Positions 4,618 to 6,453 of a stretch of DNA of 6,453 bases are shown here, in pieces. Source of the stretch: Candidatus Colwellbacteria bacterium RIFCSPLOWO2_01_FULL_48_10 (GTDB lineage Bacteria > Patescibacteriota > Minisyncoccia > UBA6257 > Colwellbacteraceae); NCBI GenBank assembly GCA_001817755.1, contig MHIY01000014.1, positions 8,779-15,231 on the forward strand, read 5' to 3'. The position numbers and the translations under genes are program-made. Numbering within the stretch: position 1 is the first letter of the stretch; the number at the start of each line of letters is the position of its first letter. The notes under the pieces were generated by a model. The model searched no databases and had not been told where the DNA came from. It saw nothing but the letters and a program-made list of their open reading frames with translations.

Positions 4618-6270
4618 TTACCGGACGTCAAGACTGATCTTCGCCGGGTTGCTGGGGATAGTTCTGACCCAGAAAGGCCAGAGCTTTATGTTCATAGATT
4701 TAATGCCTGGCGATGGCAATGGGCCAGAGGCGAGTTCTTTCTGCTTTTTGCCGCCGATGGCTGCCTTGAACTTTTCCAGATCAATCGCGCGGGTCCAAAC
4801 TGAGTGGAGCTTCAGTGAAATCGACATATCTTTCTTATCAAAATCTATTTTCGGCGCGCCATAGGTAAACGCGTATCCCTCCTTAAGCGTCAAATCGATT
4901 ATGTTGCCGGCCTCGCTCGCAGTTAGACTCCCCTTGCGAATAAGGTCAAGCCTCACATCCTCGGCCAGCCGGGCCTCGAGCGCTAAGAGCGCATCATTCT
5001 CGCGGAAACCGATCATCTTGATATTGGCATAGGCAGTAAGCTTAAAATTGCCGGCCTCGTCGGCGTTCTTATCGGTGTCGATTTTGGTTACCGTAAATCG
5101 GGTCGCGCCATCCAATATCTTGATGTCCTGCGGAACAATAAGCGCTATCTCCGACCGGAGCGCGTTGTCGACCGATTTGGTTATGGCAGTCTTGGCGTTT
5201 GCCATGTCCGTCGCGGTCGCAACCTTGATGACGCCAATCAATCCTCCCGTCATCGCGCCCTTAGACTCTCCATAAAAACCGTCGTACTTGGGCGTTCCCT
5301 GGAAACCTGGAACTTTGAAACTTGCGGGAGCGATGTTGTATTCGGCGCCCGCCTTGTCGGCGATGACATCGGCTTCGACAGCCGAAGGGACAATCTTATT
5401 GTCTATGATCTTCGCCCCGGGTATGGTCAACGCCTTGGTTATCCTGAATATCTTCCCATCGGGCGAAGAAAATCTAGTATCCTTAACGAGCGGTTGCGGG
5501 TCAGAACTGTAGCCATTATATATCGTTATTGTGCCGGCAGCCTTACGCTGGACCGACTCGGAACCGGTCGCCGGATAGCCAGCAGTCATGTTTTTGTTTT
5601 TTTCGAGGAGCACGCCGGGAACCCTGGCCTGGCCGCTCGAAAAAACCGCATCCTTCACCGACGTCGAAGCATAGAGAGAACCGTTAAAATCCCAATTGAT
5701 CTTATCCATGGTTATTCCGATATCAGCTTTTGGCAGAATAACGGTGGCAGCAACCGCTGTGCCGACCAAAATGCCAACGACAACTATTCCAGAAAGGGCG
5801 CTCTTAACGCTGAATTTGGGAAGGTTGATCTGTGGCGAGGCGAAGCTCTTGCGGTGACGACGCTCGCGCACGGGCTGTGCAATTTCGGGGGCTTCGTCTG
5901 TTTCTGCTTCGGGCTCGCTGTGAACGTGAGCGGGTTCATTGTGACGGCGGTGGACAACGTTGATGCGCGGGGCGGGCTCGGAAACCATCACGATATCAGA
6001 AACAGCCCGGCGGTTTTTCTTGAAAAACGGATTGCCACTTTTTATGCCTACGGTCTTCGACATTTCGAGCACGTCATCGTCGACCGACTCTATCTCAACA
6101 GACTTTCCCGAAGCGTCGATCTCCCTCTTCAGCAAGCGGAAATTATTTACGGACGAAGCGAGTTTGGTAAACCTCGGGACATAGAGCAAAAGAGTTGCAT
6201 CCCCAGCATCGATTATTTTCTCGACTATCGAGGCGGCGGTATCGTTTTTGTCAACATATATTTTGGTCAT
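4618..6270 (-). CDS. Single-pass membrane protein with large extracytoplasmic part (CPR 'baseplate J-like' type)
   Basis: The 550-residue protein has a cytoplasmic N-terminal domain at about residues 1-85, beginning IYVDKNDTAASIVEKI and containing a VPRFTKLASSVNNFRLLKRE stretch. A charged, His/Glu/Pro-rich linker follows at about 86-145. A single hydrophobic segment at about 159-179 (SGIVVVGILVGTAVAATVIL) is followed by about 370 residues of probable extracytoplasmic, beta-rich sequence. That part includes GAEYNIAPASFKVPGFQGTP (about 308-327), the segment that in CPR proteins draws the annotation 'baseplate J/gp47 family', and a C-terminal KLWPFWVRTIPSNP motif (about 529-542). From memory, this architecture recurs in Parcubacteria and Microgenomates. 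Its function is unknown, and a cell-envelope or surface role is inference. Nothing else here is phage-like. The ATG at 6268-6270 directly follows repeat R3 and has no Shine-Dalgarno. The infA start lies about 80 bases downstream, so co-transcription is possible. Confidence 0.75.
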   Translation of the reverse strand: MTKIYVDKNDTAASIVEKIIDAGDATLLLYVPRFTKLASSVNNFRLLKREIDASGKSVEIESVDDDVLEMSKTVGIKSGNPFFKKNRRAVSDIVMVSEPAPRINVVHRRHNEPAHVHSEPEAETDEAPEIAQPVRERRHRKSFASPQINLPKFSVKSALSGIVVVGILVGTAVAATVILPKADIGITMDKINWDFNGSLYASTSVKDAVFSSGQARVPGVLLEKNKNMTAGYPATGSESVQRKAAGTITIYNGYSSDPQPLVKDTRFSSPDGKIFRITKALTIPGAKIIDNKIVPSAVEADVIADKAGAEYNIAPASFKVPGFQGTPKYDGFYGESKGAMTGGLIGVIKVATATDMANAKTAITKSVDNALRSEIALIVPQDIKILDGATRFTVTKIDTDKNADEAGNFKLTAYANIKMIGFRENDALLALEARLAEDVRLDLIRKGSLTASEAGNIIDLTLKEGYAFTYGAPKIDFDKKDMSISLKLHSVWTRAIDLEKFKAAIGGKKQKELASGPLPSPGIKSMNIKLWPFWVRTIPSNPAKISLDVR

Positions 6271-6274
6271 CGTT

Positions 6275-6398
6275 AGTATTCGCTAATAATACGAATTTTA
6301 GCAAATAATGCTAATGAAACGCTTGCGGCCCTGGGCTTATCTGTATTGATGATGTTCATTCGCATTATTTAAATTTATTAGCATTATTCGCGATTACT
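6275..6398. repeat. Intergenic nested inverted-repeat element, copy R3
   Basis: This is one of three related elements in the window. The outer arms at 6275-6296 and 6377-6398 are 22 bases each and match as an imperfect inverted repeat (18 of 22). The left arm contains CGCTAATAATACGAAT and the right arm contains ATTAGCATTATTCGCG. The inner arms at 6303-6315 (AAATAATGCTAAT) and 6358-6370 (ATTCGCATTATTT) match inverted at 12 of 13. The gap between outer and inner arms is six bases on both sides. The core at 6316-6357 is more GC-rich and unrelated to the core of copies R1 and R2. The element fills the gap between the preceding stop codon and the ATG of the 550-aa gene. Confidence 0.9.
6286..6314 (-). 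promoter_or_regulatory. Candidate sigma70-type promoter inside repeat R3
   Basis: On the minus strand TTAGCA (6314-6309) and TATTAT (6291-6286) are separated by exactly 17 bases. They match TTGACA in 4 of 6 and TATAAT in 5 of 6 positions. The same arrangement recurs in R1 and R2. Transcription would begin near 6279, leaving a leader of about 9 bases before the ATG at 6270. The boxes lie in the left arms of a palindromic repeat, so conservation could instead reflect the repeat itself. No TGn extended -10 is present. Confidence 0.4.
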
Positions 6399-6399
6399 C

Positions 6400-6453
6400 T
6401 TATTTGTTGATTAGCCAGCCAATGCGGAGGCGCGCGATCTCGTTTAGGGTGTG
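6400..6453 (-). CDS. 3' end of an unidentified upstream gene (partial)
   Basis: Read on the minus strand, the last 17 sense codons before a TAA stop give HTLNEIARLRIGWLINK. The start lies outside the window. I do not recognise the family from so short a tail. Coding is supported mainly by context. The stop codon sits one base from the end of repeat copy R3, just as the rpsM stop sits next to copy R2 and the rplQ stop next to R1. The frame is open to the window edge, and the composition (mixed hydrophobic and basic residues, GC-rich codons unlike the flanking AT-rich spacer) fits a real gene end. It would be transcribed in the same direction as everything else here. Confidence 0.55.
   Translation of the reverse strand, partial: HTLNEIARLRIGWLINK

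Noticed and set aside
4618..6270. Prophage or contractile-injection baseplate protein
   Set aside because: The resemblance is limited to a segment commonly over-annotated in CPR proteins. The protein has a cytoplasmic domain plus a membrane anchor, and there are no phage genes nearby.
5494..6276. A 260-codon plus-strand open frame opposite the membrane-protein gene
   Set aside because: It is wholly antisense to a better-supported protein with domain structure. Its translation has no recognisable motif, and its end runs into the repeat R3 boundary.
1004..6398. The three repeats as a CRISPR array
   Set aside because: Copies are thousands of bases apart, separated by genes, and have internal inverted arms, not short direct repeats with unique spacers.
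1004..6398. The repeats as typical MITEs of a DNA transposon
   Set aside because: The arms are inverted, but I find no target-site duplication at any copy and no transposase in the window. The precise stop-to-start placement is unlike random insertion. Not excluded genome-wide.
86..6453. UGA recoded as glycine or tryptophan
   Set aside because: All genes are full length with the standard code, tryptophan is TGG, and no in-frame TGA needs reading through. The absence of TGA stops among only 11 genes is weak evidence.

Overview
The window is a stretch of bacterial ribosomal-protein operon with every recognisable gene on the minus strand, so transcription runs from high to low coordinates. In transcription order it holds the 3' tail of an unidentified gene, a 550-residue single-pass membrane protein, infA (IF-1), rpmJ (bL36), rpsM (uS13), rpsK (uS11), rpsD (uS4), rpoA (RNA polymerase alpha), rplQ (bL17), rplM (uL13) and rpsI (uS9), then a hairpin terminator. 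The run infA-rpmJ-rpsM-rpsK-rpsD-rpoA-rplQ is the classical alpha operon. The rplM-rpsI pair follows it, as in many Gram-positive and candidate-phylum genomes.

The probable source is a Patescibacteria/CPR (Parcubacteria-like) organism. This is inferred from the style of the 550-aa protein (a domain architecture I associate with CPR proteins often auto-annotated as 'baseplate J-like'), Lys/Ala/Pro-rich N-terminal extensions on uS9 and uS11, the absence of Shine-Dalgarno motifs before all ten starts, and repeat-filled AT-rich intergenic gaps. All 11 stop codons are TAA (10) or TAG (1). No gene requires UGA to be read as sense, so the UGA=Gly code of Gracilibacteria/Absconditabacteria is neither needed nor shown.

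Layout: 6400-6453 partial gene; 6275-6398 repeat copy R3; 4618-6270 membrane protein; 4312-4536 infA; a hairpin at 4278-4293; 4082-4195 rpmJ; 3966-4081 AT-rich inverted-repeat spacer; 3582-3965 rpsM; 3457-3580 repeat copy R2; 2992-3450 rpsK; 2885-2991 AT-rich spacer; 2273-2884 rpsD; 1470-2222 rpoA; 1117-1467 rplQ; 1004-1116 repeat copy R1; 632-1000 rplM; 86-622 rpsI; 29-59 terminator hairpin.

The genes themselves are mostly ordinary translation and transcription parts. The unusual material lies between them. A 113-124 bp element with nested inverted repeats occurs three times, each time filling the whole gap from the upstream stop codon to within 3-6 bases of the next start codon. All three copies keep a sigma70-like TTAGCA-17-TATTAT arrangement pointing into the downstream gene, which would give mRNAs with leaders of only about 8-11 bases. 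Also notable are an RpoA that ends after the N-terminal domains (no alpha-CTD) and a uS4 that keeps only two of the four cysteines of the family's zinc site.
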